Shown here piece after piece: positions 34,850 to 42,807 of a stretch of DNA of 64,000 bases (the stretch's first letter is position 1; each line of letters begins with the position of its first letter). Both the position numbers and the translations under genes were made by a program. Origin of the DNA: Sandaracinobacteroides hominis (GTDB taxonomy: Bacteria > Pseudomonadota > Alphaproteobacteria > Sphingomonadales > Sphingomonadaceae). The notes beneath the pieces are model-generated. The model was given only the letters and a program-made list of their open reading frames with translations. It was not told the origin of the DNA and did not search any database. The stretch is taken from positions 109,244 to 173,243 of the forward strand of contig NZ_JADCUC010000007.1 in NCBI RefSeq assembly GCF_016464365.1, read 5' to 3'.

Positions 34850-35902
34850 TCAGCGGCGGGCCGGGCCGGTGGAGCCGCGTACCACGAGCGAGGCCTCCAC
34901 CACCACCGGGTCGTGCGAGGGCTCCTCGCCTGCGCAGTCGGCGATGATGAGCTCGGCCGAGCGTGCGGAAACGGCGGCGATGGGCTGCACCACGGCGGTG
35001 AGCGGCGGATGGCTGAAGCGCACCGCCGGGGTATCGTCGAAGCTGATGATGGAGAGGTCGCTCGGAACCTCCAGACCGCGGGCGCGGGCGACGGCCAGCG
35101 CGCCGAACGCCATCTGGTCGCTGCTGCCGATGATCGCCGTCGGCGGATCGGCGCCGTCGAGCAGCGCGGTGGCGGCGGCTACGCCCGAGGTGTAGCTGAA
35201 ATCGCCCGGCTTCAGCAGGCCGTCCGTCGCCAGCCCGGCCTCGGCCATGGCCGCGCGCCAGCCCTGCACCCGCCAGCCGCTGAGTTCATAGTCGGGCGAG
35301 CCCGCCACGAAGCCGATGCGCCGGTGCCCCAGCTGCAGCAGATGCTCCGTCGCCAGCCGGGCGGCATGTTCGTCGTCCATCGTCAGCCGGAAGCCCGGCC
35401 CCTCCAGCAGCGAGCCTATGCGGGCAAAGCGGATGCCCTGTTCGTCGAGCAGGCGGGTGATGAGCGGGTTCTGCGAGTGCGGCGGCGTGAGGATGACGCC
35501 ATCCGGGCGGACGGCGGCGATGGCCGCGCCCAGCTCGCGCTCGATATGGTCGGAGTGGGTATCGACCAGTTCGATTATCATCCGATAGCCGTGCTTCGCG
35601 CAGGTGAGCATGCCGCCAAGGAGCATCTGGTCCACCCAGTCGGCGCCCATGCGGCTTTCCCAATCCGCCAGCGTCCGCTCGCGGTCGTTCAAGGCCAGGA
35701 TCAGATAGGAGCGGGAGCCGCCCATCCGCCTTGCGGCGAGGCTGGGGACATAGCCGAGCTTGTCGATGGAGGCCTGCACGCGCTCGGCCATTTCCGGCCG
35801 CACATTGGCGTCGCGGTTGATGACGCGGCTGACGGTCTGCATGGAGACGCCGGCATGGGCGGCGACATGCCTGATGGTGACGGCCTGTTTCCTGCGCGGC
35901 AT
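34850..35902 (-). CDS. LacI-family transcriptional regulator
   Basis: A 350-residue repressor: N-terminal LacI helix-turn-helix '[45 protein letters not shown]' with hinge '[12 protein letters not shown]', then a periplasmic-binding-protein-like sugar domain ('[21 protein letters not shown]', '[23 protein letters not shown]'). It would bind the palindromes at 36163-36176 and 36230-36245 and release them on binding a sugar or oligosaccharide. Its usual target genes appear lost: only stubs of a tryptophan halogenase and an MFS transporter remain next to the operators. It looks intact. Confidence 0.92.
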   Translation of the reverse strand: MPRRKQAVTIRHVAAHAGVSMQTVSRVINRDANVRPEMAERVQASIDKLGYVPSLAARRMGGSRSYLILALNDRERTLADWESRMGADWVDQMLLGGMLTCAKHGYRMIIELVDTHSDHIERELGAAIAAVRPDGVILTPPHSQNPLITRLLDEQGIRFARIGSLLEGPGFRLTMDDEHAARLATEHLLQLGHRRIGFVAGSPDYELSGWRVQGWRAAMAEAGLATDGLLKPGDFSYTSGVAAATALLDGADPPTAIIGSSDQMAFGALAVARARGLEVPSDLSIISFDDTPAVRFSHPPLTAVVQPIAAVSARSAELIIADCAGEEPSHDPVVVEASLVVRGSTGPARR

Positions 35903-35905
35903 GGT

Positions 35906-36112
35906 TCAGGCAGCCGCCCTTGCACTGCAATATTGCCGCACATAGGTGGCGTGATCGGGCAGCTGGCCCAGCGTGTGCGCCACATGCGCGCACACATTCT
36001 CCAGCAGCTTTTCCAGCTCTTGCGGAGTCGGCTTTTCGGCGATGGGGTGCCACGACCCTGGCAGGATGCCCTGCCCCATCCTCACCTGCACCCAGCTGTT
36101 TTCGGCGAACAT
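35906..36112 (-). pseudogene. C-terminal remnant of a flavin-dependent tryptophan halogenase
   Basis: The last 68 codons (MFAENSWVQVRMGQGILPGSW and on) match what I know of the C-terminus of PrnA/RebH-like halogenases in sphingomonad sugar loci: 'LFxExSWxQVMxGQGIxPExxHP' and a final helical segment with 'HVAHTLGQLPDHATYVRQYC'. A full enzyme is about 500 residues; everything before this point, including the FAD site GxGxxG and the WxWxIP motif, is missing. Upstream codons do not continue the family. It sits between the LacI gene and its operators. It might be expressed as a small orphan, but the likeliest reading is deletion. Confidence 0.65.
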
Positions 36113-36162
36113 CTTGCGCGCACCTTTCCGGCGCTTGCCCCGCGACAGTTGGTTAACGGCCT

Positions 36163-36176
36163 TGGGAACGTTCACA
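36163..36176. promoter_or_regulatory. LacI-type operator O1 (imperfect palindrome)
   Basis: tgggaacgttcaca shares the core GGAACGTTC with the perfect palindrome at 36230. The aacgtt centre is typical of LacI-family operators. It overlaps a possible minus-strand promoter: TTGACA (plus-strand tgtcaa, 36197-36202) with a 17-base spacer to a weak -10 (36174-36179). Repression of transcription towards the halogenase remnant and the LacI gene is the natural inference, including autoregulation. Confidence 0.6.
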
Positions 36177-36229
36177 ATCTTGCGGCTGCGGCTTGTTGTC
36201 AACCCCCCGCTCCGATCGCGCTGCAAGAT

Positions 36230-36245
36230 TTGGGAACGTTCCCAA
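36230..36245. promoter_or_regulatory. LacI-type operator O2 (perfect 16-bp palindrome)
   Basis: TTGGGAACGTTCCCAA is a perfect 16-bp palindrome. Its centre is 68 bp from the centre of O1, compatible with looping by a tetramer or with control of a second, plus-strand promoter towards the MFS stub at 36293. It lies about 330 bases upstream of the LacI start codon. Confidence 0.7.
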
Positions 36246-36292
36246 GAGTAAATCGGGCTTGAATCAGCGAAAATGCACGGAAAATCCGTAGC

Positions 36293-36625
36293 ATGGCGTT
36301 TGCCACCGGCCGTTCTGCCGGCGCCGTCGGCTTCCTCGTCTATTCCGTCGGGGCGCAGACCTTCCTGGCGCTGCATTCCGCCTTCTTCATGCTGCTGTTG
36401 CCGCGCCCGGCGCACCGGGGGAGGGATCTGGGGGGGCGGGATCTGGGGGGGCGGGATCTGGGGGTGCTGAACCTCGCCAACACCATTCCGGCGATCCTTG
36501 GCCCGCTGCTGGCCTGGGCATTGGCGACGCCGCAGGATTTCCGCACGCTGATGCTGCTGCTGGCGCTGCTGACCGTCGTTGGTGGCGTGCTGACGCTGCA
36601 GATCAGGCGTTTGCGCCAGGGCGCC
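36293..36625 (+). pseudogene. C-terminal fragment of an MFS transporter, with in-frame tandem repeat
   Basis: About 110 codons from ATG 36293 match the last third of a sugar-type MFS transporter ('FLALHSAFFMLLLPRPAHRG', 'VLNLANTIPAILGPLLAW', 'DFRTLMLLLALLTVVGGVLTL'). The first eight or so helices are missing, and the frame runs on past the natural end into DNA antisense to the ccoS-linked small gene, so the native stop is also lost. A 15-bp repeat triples the motif GRDLG. Upstream is operator O2, so this was probably the transporter of the LacI-controlled locus. The right end of the fragment is approximate. Confidence 0.6.
36423..36464 (+). repeat. 15-bp tandem repeat inside the MFS fragment
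   Basis: The unit gggatctgggggggc occurs at 36423-36437 and 36438-36452, with a partial third copy to 36464. It encodes GRDLG three times in a row. In related transporters this loop carries the motif once ('HRGRDLG' then 'NLANT'), so two extra copies look like slippage in a dead gene. Confidence 0.85.
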
Positions 36626-36785
36626 GCCGGACGTCGCACCAGTGGGCGCAGGCCGGCGCCTGTTCGCTGCCGGGGGCGGGCACGCGCTTTCCGCTGCCGC
36701 TGGCCGAGCAGACGACAACCGTGGCCGGGCCGGCGAGTGCGGCCATCGGCAGGGCGAAGACGGCGAGGGCAACGGCGAACCTCAA
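36603..36785 (-). CDS. Small exported Cys-containing protein at the end of the cco operon
   Basis: A 60-residue product starting at TTG 36785, whose bases overlap the ccoS stop (TTGA). It has a signal peptide (MRFAVALAVFALPMAALAGP, cleavage near 19-20) and a short mature part with three Cys ('VVVCSASG', 'QAPACAHWCDV'). The overlap with ccoS, the export signal and host-like codon use argue that it is real. It could be a small periplasmic metal or redox protein for oxidase assembly, but I do not recognise a family. It is convergent with, and slightly overlaps, the MFS fragment. Confidence 0.55.
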   Translation of the reverse strand: MRFAVALAVFALPMAALAGPATVVVCSASGSGKRVPAPGSEQAPACAHWCDVRRRPGANA

Positions 36786-36931
36786 CGCTCGTCCTCTTCG
36801 TCGAGCAGGATGCGCTGTGCAGCGCCTTCGAGATCGTCGTACTGACCGGAGCGGACCGACCAGAGGAAGGCAATCAGCGCCAGCAGCCCGGCTCCCAGCG
36901 CGATGGGAATGAGGATGCCGAGCGTGTTCAT
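36782..36931 (-). CDS. ccoS: cbb3-type cytochrome oxidase assembly protein CcoS
   Basis: A 49-residue single-pass membrane protein (MNTLGILIPIALGAGLLALI), then 'AFLWSVRSGQYDDLEGAAQRILLDEEDE', the CcoS signature with the WxVxxGQYDDL motif. It is needed for haem/copper cofactor insertion into CcoN. Its start overlaps the ccoI stop (ATGA) and its stop overlaps the small exported protein. Size and motif are typical. Confidence 0.93.
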   Translation of the reverse strand: MNTLGILIPIALGAGLLALIAFLWSVRSGQYDDLEGAAQRILLDEEDER

Positions 36932-39111
36932 CGCGCCCCTTTCGCCGGAACGGCCCACCTGAGCCGCAGCGCATTGGCGACCACCAGGATCGAGGAGCCG
37001 GACATGGCGATGGCGGCGATCATCGGGGTGGCAAATCCTGCAATGGCAATCGGAACGGCCAGCACATTGTAGCCGATCGCGGCGGCGAAGTTCTGCCGAA
37101 TGTGGCGGTCCGCCGCCGTCGCCAGACTGAGCGCCTCTGGCACCGCCATCAGCCCGTCCTGCAGGAACAGCAGGTCCGCCGCCGTCTGCCCGGCGTCGCT
37201 GGCGCTGGACGGCGCCATCGAGACATGGCCGGCGGCGAGCGCCGGGGCATCGTTCAGCCCGTCGCCCACCACCAGCACGCGCCTGCCCTGTCGCGCCCGG
37301 ACGCGGATCAGATCCAGCTTGTCGGCAGGCGTCATCGCGGCGTGCCAGTCGTCGATGCCCAGCTCCCGCGCGACTGCATCCACCGCCTCGGGCCGGTCGC
37401 CGGAGACGATGCCGACGCGCAACCCGCGCGTGCGGATGGCGTCGATGGCGGCCCTTGCATCGGGCCGCAGCGGATCGTGGAACGGCAGCACCACGGCCGC
37501 GCCATCGCCCTTGCGGAAGGCGAGGCTGAGGAGCGCGCCCTCCGGCCCGGCCTCGGCGCCGACCCAGTCCAGCCGGCCCAGCCGCAGCAGCACGCCGTCC
37601 ACGCGGGCCTCCATCCCGCAGCCGGGCACCTCGCGGACATCGGCCAGTGTTGCGGGCACCACGCCCTGACGCCGGGCGGCGGCGAGCAGGCCGCGCGACA
37701 GCGGGTGGCGGCTTCTGGCGGCCAGACCCGCCGCACGTGCGAGATCGGCCTCGACAAGCGGCAGTTCGCCCGCCGGCTCGGGCCGCCCCAGCGTCAGCGT
37801 TCCGGTCTTGTCGAACAGCACGGAATCGGCCTCCACCAGCCGCTCCAGCGCGCCGCCGTCCTTGAGGAGGACGCCGCGCTGCATCAGCAGGTTCGCCGCC
37901 GTCACCTGAACGGCGGGCACTGCGAGCCCCAGCGCGCAGGGGCAGGTGATGATCAGCACGGCGGTCGCCGTTAGCAGCGACTGGTGCCAGCCGGCCCCCG
38001 CCGCCATCCAGCCGAGGAAGGTGCACAGCGCCAGCAGGTGCACGGCGGGGGCATAGAGCCGCGCGGCGCGGTCGGCGATGCGCACATGCCGGGCGCGGCC
38101 GCCTTCGGCCGCCTCCATCATCCGCAGCACCTGTCCCAGAAAGCTCGCCTCGCCCACCGCCGTCGTCTTGACCGTGAGCGGTGCGTCGAGATTCAGCGTT
38201 CCGGCGGAGAGCAGGCTGCCGGGCTGCACCGCCTGCGGCAGGCTCTCACCCGTCAGCAGCGCGGAATCCAGCGCCGAGCGGCCTTCTGTGACCACGCCGT
38301 CCACAGGCACCCGCTCGCCTGCCGCCACCAGCACCAGCATGCCCGGCGCCACCGCCTCTATCGGGCGATATTCCTGCGTGCCGTCCGCCCCCAGCACCAG
38401 CGCCCCGCGCGCTGCCTGCTTCATCAGGGTGGCGACGCCCGCGCGCGCCTTGTCGCGCATCACGCTGTCGAGATAGCGGCCGACCAGCAGGAAGAAGATC
38501 AGCATCGTCGCTGCATCGAACCAGACGTGGGGTGCGTCGGTCAGCATTTCGTGGAAGCTCATCCCCGTCGCCAGCAGGATGCCGATGGAGATCGGCACGT
38601 CCATGTTGGTGCGGCCATGCCGCAGGGCGCCCCAGGCGGAGGCGAAGAAGGGGCGGCCTGCGTAAGCGACTGCCGGGATTGCGATGGCGGCGGAAAGGAT
38701 GTGGAACAGGTGCCGCGTCGCGCCGTCCGCGCCGGACCAGACCGAGACGGAGAGCAGCATGATGTTCATTGCCGCAAAGCCGGCCACCGCCATCGCCGTG
38801 AGCAGCCGGCGGGATTGCGGGTCGGCCTCGGTCGCGGCGGCGTCTGCGGGGTTGAACGGGCGTGCCTCGAAGCCCGCTCCCTCCACCGCCTCGACGATGG
38901 CCTCGGGCGTGACCTGTGCGTCCTCCCACTCCACCGCCAGCCGGCGGGTGGAGAAGTTGACCCGTGCCAGCGTGATGCCTTCGAGGGGCCGCACCGCGCC
39001 TTCCACCTTGCGGATGCAGTTGGCGCAGTGGACGCCCGGCACGTGCAGGTCCAGCCGCCGCTTGCCCGGCGCCGGCTCGGTGGTGAAGGTGAGGAGCGGC
39101 GAGCTGGCCAT
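36928..39111 (-). CDS. ccoI: Copper-translocating P-type ATPase CcoI (FixI)
   Basis: This 727-residue P1B-ATPase has an N-terminal heavy-metal domain with 'GVHCANCIRKVEG' (Cys29, Cys32), the CPx motif 'CPCALGLA' in a transmembrane helix, the phosphorylation motif 'DKTGTLT' and the hinge 'GDGLNDAPALA'. CcoI exports copper towards the periplasm for the CuB centre of cbb3 oxidase. It begins at ATG 39111, right at the ccoH stop, and overlaps ccoS at its end. The start at 39183 is rejected because it would run deep into ccoH. Context in ccoNOQPGHIS separates it from general CopA exporters. Confidence 0.94.
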   Translation of the reverse strand: MASSPLLTFTTEPAPGKRRLDLHVPGVHCANCIRKVEGAVRPLEGITLARVNFSTRRLAVEWEDAQVTPEAIVEAVEGAGFEARPFNPADAAATEADPQSRRLLTAMAVAGFAAMNIMLLSVSVWSGADGATRHLFHILSAAIAIPAVAYAGRPFFASAWGALRHGRTNMDVPISIGILLATGMSFHEMLTDAPHVWFDAATMLIFFLLVGRYLDSVMRDKARAGVATLMKQAARGALVLGADGTQEYRPIEAVAPGMLVLVAAGERVPVDGVVTEGRSALDSALLTGESLPQAVQPGSLLSAGTLNLDAPLTVKTTAVGEASFLGQVLRMMEAAEGGRARHVRIADRAARLYAPAVHLLALCTFLGWMAAGAGWHQSLLTATAVLIITCPCALGLAVPAVQVTAANLLMQRGVLLKDGGALERLVEADSVLFDKTGTLTLGRPEPAGELPLVEADLARAAGLAARSRHPLSRGLLAAARRQGVVPATLADVREVPGCGMEARVDGVLLRLGRLDWVGAEAGPEGALLSLAFRKGDGAAVVLPFHDPLRPDARAAIDAIRTRGLRVGIVSGDRPEAVDAVARELGIDDWHAAMTPADKLDLIRVRARQGRRVLVVGDGLNDAPALAAGHVSMAPSSASDAGQTAADLLFLQDGLMAVPEALSLATAADRHIRQNFAAAIGYNVLAVPIAIAGFATPMIAAIAMSGSSILVVANALRLRWAVPAKGAR

Positions 39112-39566
39112 CAGCCGACCTCGATCCGCTGCCGCAGCCAGTGGCGCTCGCCGCCGCGCTGCACGGTCAGCTCCATGTCCCACAGGCCCTGCGGCAGGGT
39201 GGCGCTGTAGCGGCCTTCCGGCCCCGGCAGCAGCGCCAGCCGCACCGGCGGCACCTGCCCCAGCGGGTGCGTCAGCAGCGCCTCCACCTGCGCGCCCTTG
39301 AGCGCTGCGCCGGCGGAGGTGCGCGCCGTCACCAGCAGGGCCTTGTCCTTCACTTCGGGCGTCACCTTCCAGCCCCGCGCCTGTTGCGCGCGCCCGGCCT
39401 CCAGCCCCGCGTTGAAATTCTGGCTGGCGACATAGCTGTTCTCGACCACCATTCCGGGGAAGGTCCGCGTCGCCAGCACGGCCATCGTCAGGTTCACCGC
39501 GAGGATGATGCCGAAGCCGGCGGCGAAGATCGCCAGCACCCTTCTTCCGGTCAGCGGCTTGCTCAT
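39111..39566 (-). CDS. ccoH: cbb3 oxidase assembly protein CcoH (FixH)
   Basis: A 151-residue protein with one N-terminal membrane helix (about 10-32, 'VLAIFAAGFGIILAVNLTMAV') and a periplasmic immunoglobulin-like domain. 'TFPGMVVENSYVASQNFN' is the FixH signature. It helps assemble and stabilise cbb3 oxidase. Its start overlaps the ccoG stop (39563-39566, ATGA), and its end abuts the ccoI start. Confidence 0.92.
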   Translation of the reverse strand: MSKPLTGRRVLAIFAAGFGIILAVNLTMAVLATRTFPGMVVENSYVASQNFNAGLEAGRAQQARGWKVTPEVKDKALLVTARTSAGAALKGAQVEALLTHPLGQVPPVRLALLPGPEGRYSATLPQGLWDMELTVQRGGERHWLRQRIEVG

Positions 39567-41032
39567 CCGCCGTCCCCGGCAGGTGGCGGCCCGGTGAAGC
39601 GGGCCGCCTGCCGCGTTTCGCCCTGGCCGTCGGCCGCCCGCGCGACGAACGCGAAATCCCTGTGTTCCTTGCCTTCCAGCGCGGCTGGCGGCACCCGTAC
39701 CTGCAGGTGCCGCGTTTCCACGCCGTCGGCGCGCGCCGTCAGGGCGATCTGCGTTCCGGGCTCACCTCCCAGCAGCGGATCGGAAATCCGCGCCTCGGGC
39801 AGGCCTTCCACCGTCAGGATGAAATCGCGGGGCTGCAGCTCCTTGTTCAGCAGCTTCACGGTGAAGCCGTTGCGGATGTCGCCTCCGGAAAGCTGCACAT
39901 AGACCGGGTTGCGATCCTGCGAGACGAGCAGCTCCATCCGCTCGCGCCCGGCCAGTGTTACGGCCATGCCGATGCCGATCGCCGCCCACAGCGCGAAATA
40001 GAGGAGGAGCCGGGGGCGCAGCAGCGTCTGCCAGATCGGCTTCAGCGCCGCCCCCTTCCGCTCCTCCTCGTCCCGCTTCAGGGTTGTGTATCCGATCAGG
40101 TCGGGCGCCCGGCCCAGCTTGTGCATGGTGTCGTTGCAGGCATCGATGCACAGCGCGCAGGTGATGCATTCCAGCTGCGGGCCGTTGCGGATTTCGATGC
40201 CGGTGGGGCAGACGTTGACGCAGGCCATGCAGTCCACGCAGTCGCCGATCCCGGGCTCGGCCAGCTTTTCCTTGACGCTGCCGCGCGGTTCGCCCCGCCA
40301 CGTCTTGTAGGTGACGATGAAGCTGTCCTCGTCGAGCATCGCCGACTGGATGCGCGGCCAGGGGCACATGTAGGTGCACACCTGTTCCCGCATCAGCCCC
40401 GCCAGCGAATAGGTGGTGAAGGTGAGGAGGGCGATGGCGCCATAGGCGGCGAACGGCGCCGTGCCGCTGACGATCTGCGAGAGCAGCGTCGGCGCATCGG
40501 CGAAGTAGAAGACCCACGCCCCGCCGGTGAGGAGCGCGATGACCAGCCAGACGCTGTGCAGCGAGATGCGTTTGGCGATCTTCTCGGGGCCCCACGGTGC
40601 CTTGTCGAGGCGCATCCGGGCGTTGCGGTCACCCTCGATGAAGCGCTCGACCGCCATGAACAGGTCGGTCCAGACCGTCTGCGGGCAGCTGTAGCCGCAC
40701 CACGCCCGCCCGAAGGCCGAGGTGACGAGGAACAGCCCGATCCCGGCCATGATGAGGAGGCCGGCGACATAGTAGAATTCCTGCGGCCAGATCTCGATTC
40801 CGCCGAAGAAGAAGCGCCGCCCGGCGAGATCGACCAGCACCGCCTGATCCGGCGCATGGGCGCCCCGATCCCAGCGCAGCCAGGGCGTTATGTAATAGAT
40901 GCCCAGCGTGACGCAGAGGATGATCCACTTGGCGCGGCGATAGGGGCCGGAAACTTCCTTCGGGAAGATCTTCTCGCGCTTCTTGTAGAGGCCGGCCGGC
41001 GGCTGCGGCGCCGGCTTCAGCAGGCCGGGCAT
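39563..41032 (-). CDS. ccoG: cbb3 oxidase accessory protein CcoG (FixG/RdxA), 2x[4Fe-4S] membrane protein
   Basis: The 489-residue protein has about five membrane helices, the NapH/FixG-type motif 'AWCGYSCPQTVWTD', and a ferredoxin-like pair 'CVDCMACVNVCPTGIEIRNG' and 'LECITCALCIDACNDTM'. The C-terminal domain is periplasmic and Ig-like. CcoG is a cupric reductase that supplies Cu(I) for CuB assembly. I prefer ATG 41032, with 'GGGGAG' 8 bases upstream; GTG 41041 overlapping the ccoP stop is an alternative. It is the first of the ccoGHIS assembly genes. Confidence 0.93.
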   Translation of the reverse strand: MPGLLKPAPQPPAGLYKKREKIFPKEVSGPYRRAKWIILCVTLGIYYITPWLRWDRGAHAPDQAVLVDLAGRRFFFGGIEIWPQEFYYVAGLLIMAGIGLFLVTSAFGRAWCGYSCPQTVWTDLFMAVERFIEGDRNARMRLDKAPWGPEKIAKRISLHSVWLVIALLTGGAWVFYFADAPTLLSQIVSGTAPFAAYGAIALLTFTTYSLAGLMREQVCTYMCPWPRIQSAMLDEDSFIVTYKTWRGEPRGSVKEKLAEPGIGDCVDCMACVNVCPTGIEIRNGPQLECITCALCIDACNDTMHKLGRAPDLIGYTTLKRDEEERKGAALKPIWQTLLRPRLLLYFALWAAIGIGMAVTLAGRERMELLVSQDRNPVYVQLSGGDIRNGFTVKLLNKELQPRDFILTVEGLPEARISDPLLGGEPGTQIALTARADGVETRHLQVRVPPAALEGKEHRDFAFVARAADGQGETRQAARFTGPPPAGDGG

Positions 41033-41037
41033 CTTGT

Positions 41038-41898
41038 TCACTCCCCGCCGCCGAGGCTGTGGACATAGGCGGTGAGCTTGCGGATGGTTTCCTCGGACAG
41101 ATGCGTCTTCCAGGCCGGCATCACCCCGGCGTGGGCGTTCCACACCGTGTGGCGGATGTCGGCGCGGCTGCCGCCATAGAGCCAGATGCCGTCGGTGAGG
41201 TTCGGGGCGCCGAATTCGCGCAGGCCCTTGCCGTCGATGCCGTGGCAGGCGACGCATTGCTGCTGGAAGATCACCCCGCCCTTTGCCGCCAGCGCCGGGT
41301 TTGCCTTCTGGCCGGAGATCTGCACCACATATTCCACCACGGCGTCGACTTCGGCGGGCTTCAATATCCCGTCGCGACCAAAGGCGGGCATGGCCGAAAT
41401 CCGCGTATCGTCGTCGTCGGGCTGGCGGATTCCGTGCTGGATGGTGGTGTGGATGCTCTCCATGTCGCCGCCCCACAGCCAGTCGTCGTCGTTGAGGTTG
41501 GGATAGCCCTTGCTGCCGGCAGCGCCGGTACCGTGGCACTGCACGCAATAGATCTTGAACGCCGATTGCCCGCCGGCGACCGCCGCCTGCATCAGCTGCG
41601 GATGGTTGGGCAGATCGTTGATGGGGATGTCCATCATCCCTTTCACCGCCTGCTCGCGCCCGGCCTCCACGGCAGCGATTTCCGCCCGCACATTGGCACG
41701 GCTGCTATAGCCCAGAAGGCCCGGCGTTGCGCCGCGGATCCCCGGAATCGCCGGATAGAGCAGCACCCAGACGCCGGCGAAGACGATGGTGGCGTAGAAG
41801 ATCCACAGCCACCAGCGCGGGATCGGCTTGTTCCACTCCTGGATGCCGTCCCACTCGTGACCGGTGGTGCCGGGTTCGGTGCTGCTCGGGTCGCTCAT
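41038..41898 (-). CDS. ccoP: cbb3 cytochrome oxidase subunit III (dihaem cytochrome c CcoP)
   Basis: A 286-residue membrane-anchored dihaem cytochrome c. A membrane helix at about 30-52 follows the 'HEWDGIQEWNKPIPRWW' segment typical of CcoP. Haem motifs are C118VQCH and C215VACH with axial Met in 'ISAMPAF' and 'AGVMPAW'. It passes electrons from cytochrome c to CcoO/CcoN. The start overlaps the ccoQ stop (ATGA). Confidence 0.95.
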   Translation of the reverse strand: MSDPSSTEPGTTGHEWDGIQEWNKPIPRWWLWIFYATIVFAGVWVLLYPAIPGIRGATPGLLGYSSRANVRAEIAAVEAGREQAVKGMMDIPINDLPNHPQLMQAAVAGGQSAFKIYCVQCHGTGAAGSKGYPNLNDDDWLWGGDMESIHTTIQHGIRQPDDDDTRISAMPAFGRDGILKPAEVDAVVEYVVQISGQKANPALAAKGGVIFQQQCVACHGIDGKGLREFGAPNLTDGIWLYGGSRADIRHTVWNAHAGVMPAWKTHLSEETIRKLTAYVHSLGGGE

Positions 41899-42071
41899 CT
41901 GTCCGCCTCTTCATCCCGCAACTCTTCATCCAGCAACGGGATCATCCGTGCATCGTCGTGGTAGCGCCGGGCCGAGGGCCGCATCGCCATCCACACCGCC
42001 AGCGCAAAGCAGGCGAAGAGGAAAACCAGCCCCCAGCTGTCGGCCAGATGGCGCAGTTCGTTATAGTCCAT
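41895..42071 (-). CDS. ccoQ: cbb3 oxidase small subunit CcoQ
   Basis: A 58-residue single-helix protein, MDYNELRHLADSWGLVFLFA, then 'VWMAMRPSARRYHDDARMIPLLDEE'. This is the normal CcoQ layout: short N-terminus, one helix, then a charged tail. It stabilises the oxidase complex. It sits between ccoO and ccoP with only 2 bases to ccoO and an overlap with ccoP. Confidence 0.9.
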   Translation of the reverse strand: MDYNELRHLADSWGLVFLFACFALAVWMAMRPSARRYHDDARMIPLLDEELRDEEADR

Positions 42072-42073
42072 CT

Positions 42074-42796
42074 TCAGCGGCTCTCGGCCGGCACATAGGT
42101 GTCGAAGTCCACCATCGTGCCCAGCACCTGCAGATAGGCGACCAGCGCATCCATCTCGGTCAGCCGCGCCGGATCGCCGTCGAAATCGCGCACCTGCACC
42201 TTGCCATAGCGTTCCAGCAGGCCCGCCGTGTCGGCGTTGGGATCGGCCTGCGCGCGCAGGTCGGCGGACGCCTGCGCGATCGCCGCGTCGCTGTAGGGAA
42301 CGCCGACCGCGCGGTTCGCCCTCAGATGCGCTGCGGCATCCGGCATCAGCAGATCGCGGTCCTTCAGGAAGGCATAGCCGGGCATGATCGATTCCGGCAC
42401 CACGGCGCGCGGATCCATCAGGTGCTGCACATGCCATTCGTCGGAATAGCGGCCGCCGACGCGCGCCAGATCCGGCCCCGTCCGCTTGGAGCCCCACTGG
42501 AACGGGTGGTCGTACATGCTCTCGGCCGCCAGCGAGTAATGGCCATAGCGCTCATTCTCGTCGCGCAGGGGGCGGATCATCTGCGAGTGGCAGGTATAGC
42601 AGCCCTCGCGGATGTAGATGTTGCGCCCGGCCAGCTCCAGCGGGGTGTAGGGGCGCACGCCTTCGACCTTTTCCACCGTGTTCTGCAGCCAGAACAGCGG
42701 CGCGATCTGCACCAGCCCGCCGATCGAGACCACCAGCAGGGTCAGCACCAGCAGGATGGTGACGTTGCGCTCGATAGTGCCATGGGAAATCTGCAT
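42074..42796 (-). CDS. ccoO: cbb3 cytochrome oxidase subunit II (monohaem cytochrome c CcoO)
   Basis: The 240-residue protein has an N-terminal membrane anchor (10-32) and one haem c motif C66YTCH ('[26 protein letters not shown]'), the hallmark of CcoO/FixO. The axial Met lies in 'SIMPGYAFL'. It shuttles electrons from CcoP to the CcoN catalytic subunit. The start is ATG 42796, 11 bases after the ccoN stop. Confidence 0.95.
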   Translation of the reverse strand: MQISHGTIERNVTILLVLTLLVVSIGGLVQIAPLFWLQNTVEKVEGVRPYTPLELAGRNIYIREGCYTCHSQMIRPLRDENERYGHYSLAAESMYDHPFQWGSKRTGPDLARVGGRYSDEWHVQHLMDPRAVVPESIMPGYAFLKDRDLLMPDAAAHLRANRAVGVPYSDAAIAQASADLRAQADPNADTAGLLERYGKVQVRDFDGDPARLTEMDALVAYLQVLGTMVDFDTYVPAESR

Positions 42797-42807
42797 CGTG
42801 CGCCCCC

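Noticed and set aside
36340..36873. Minus-strand open frame covering the MFS fragment
   Set aside because: It is antisense to a recognisable transporter remnant and to the cco-linked small gene frame, with no domain of its own.
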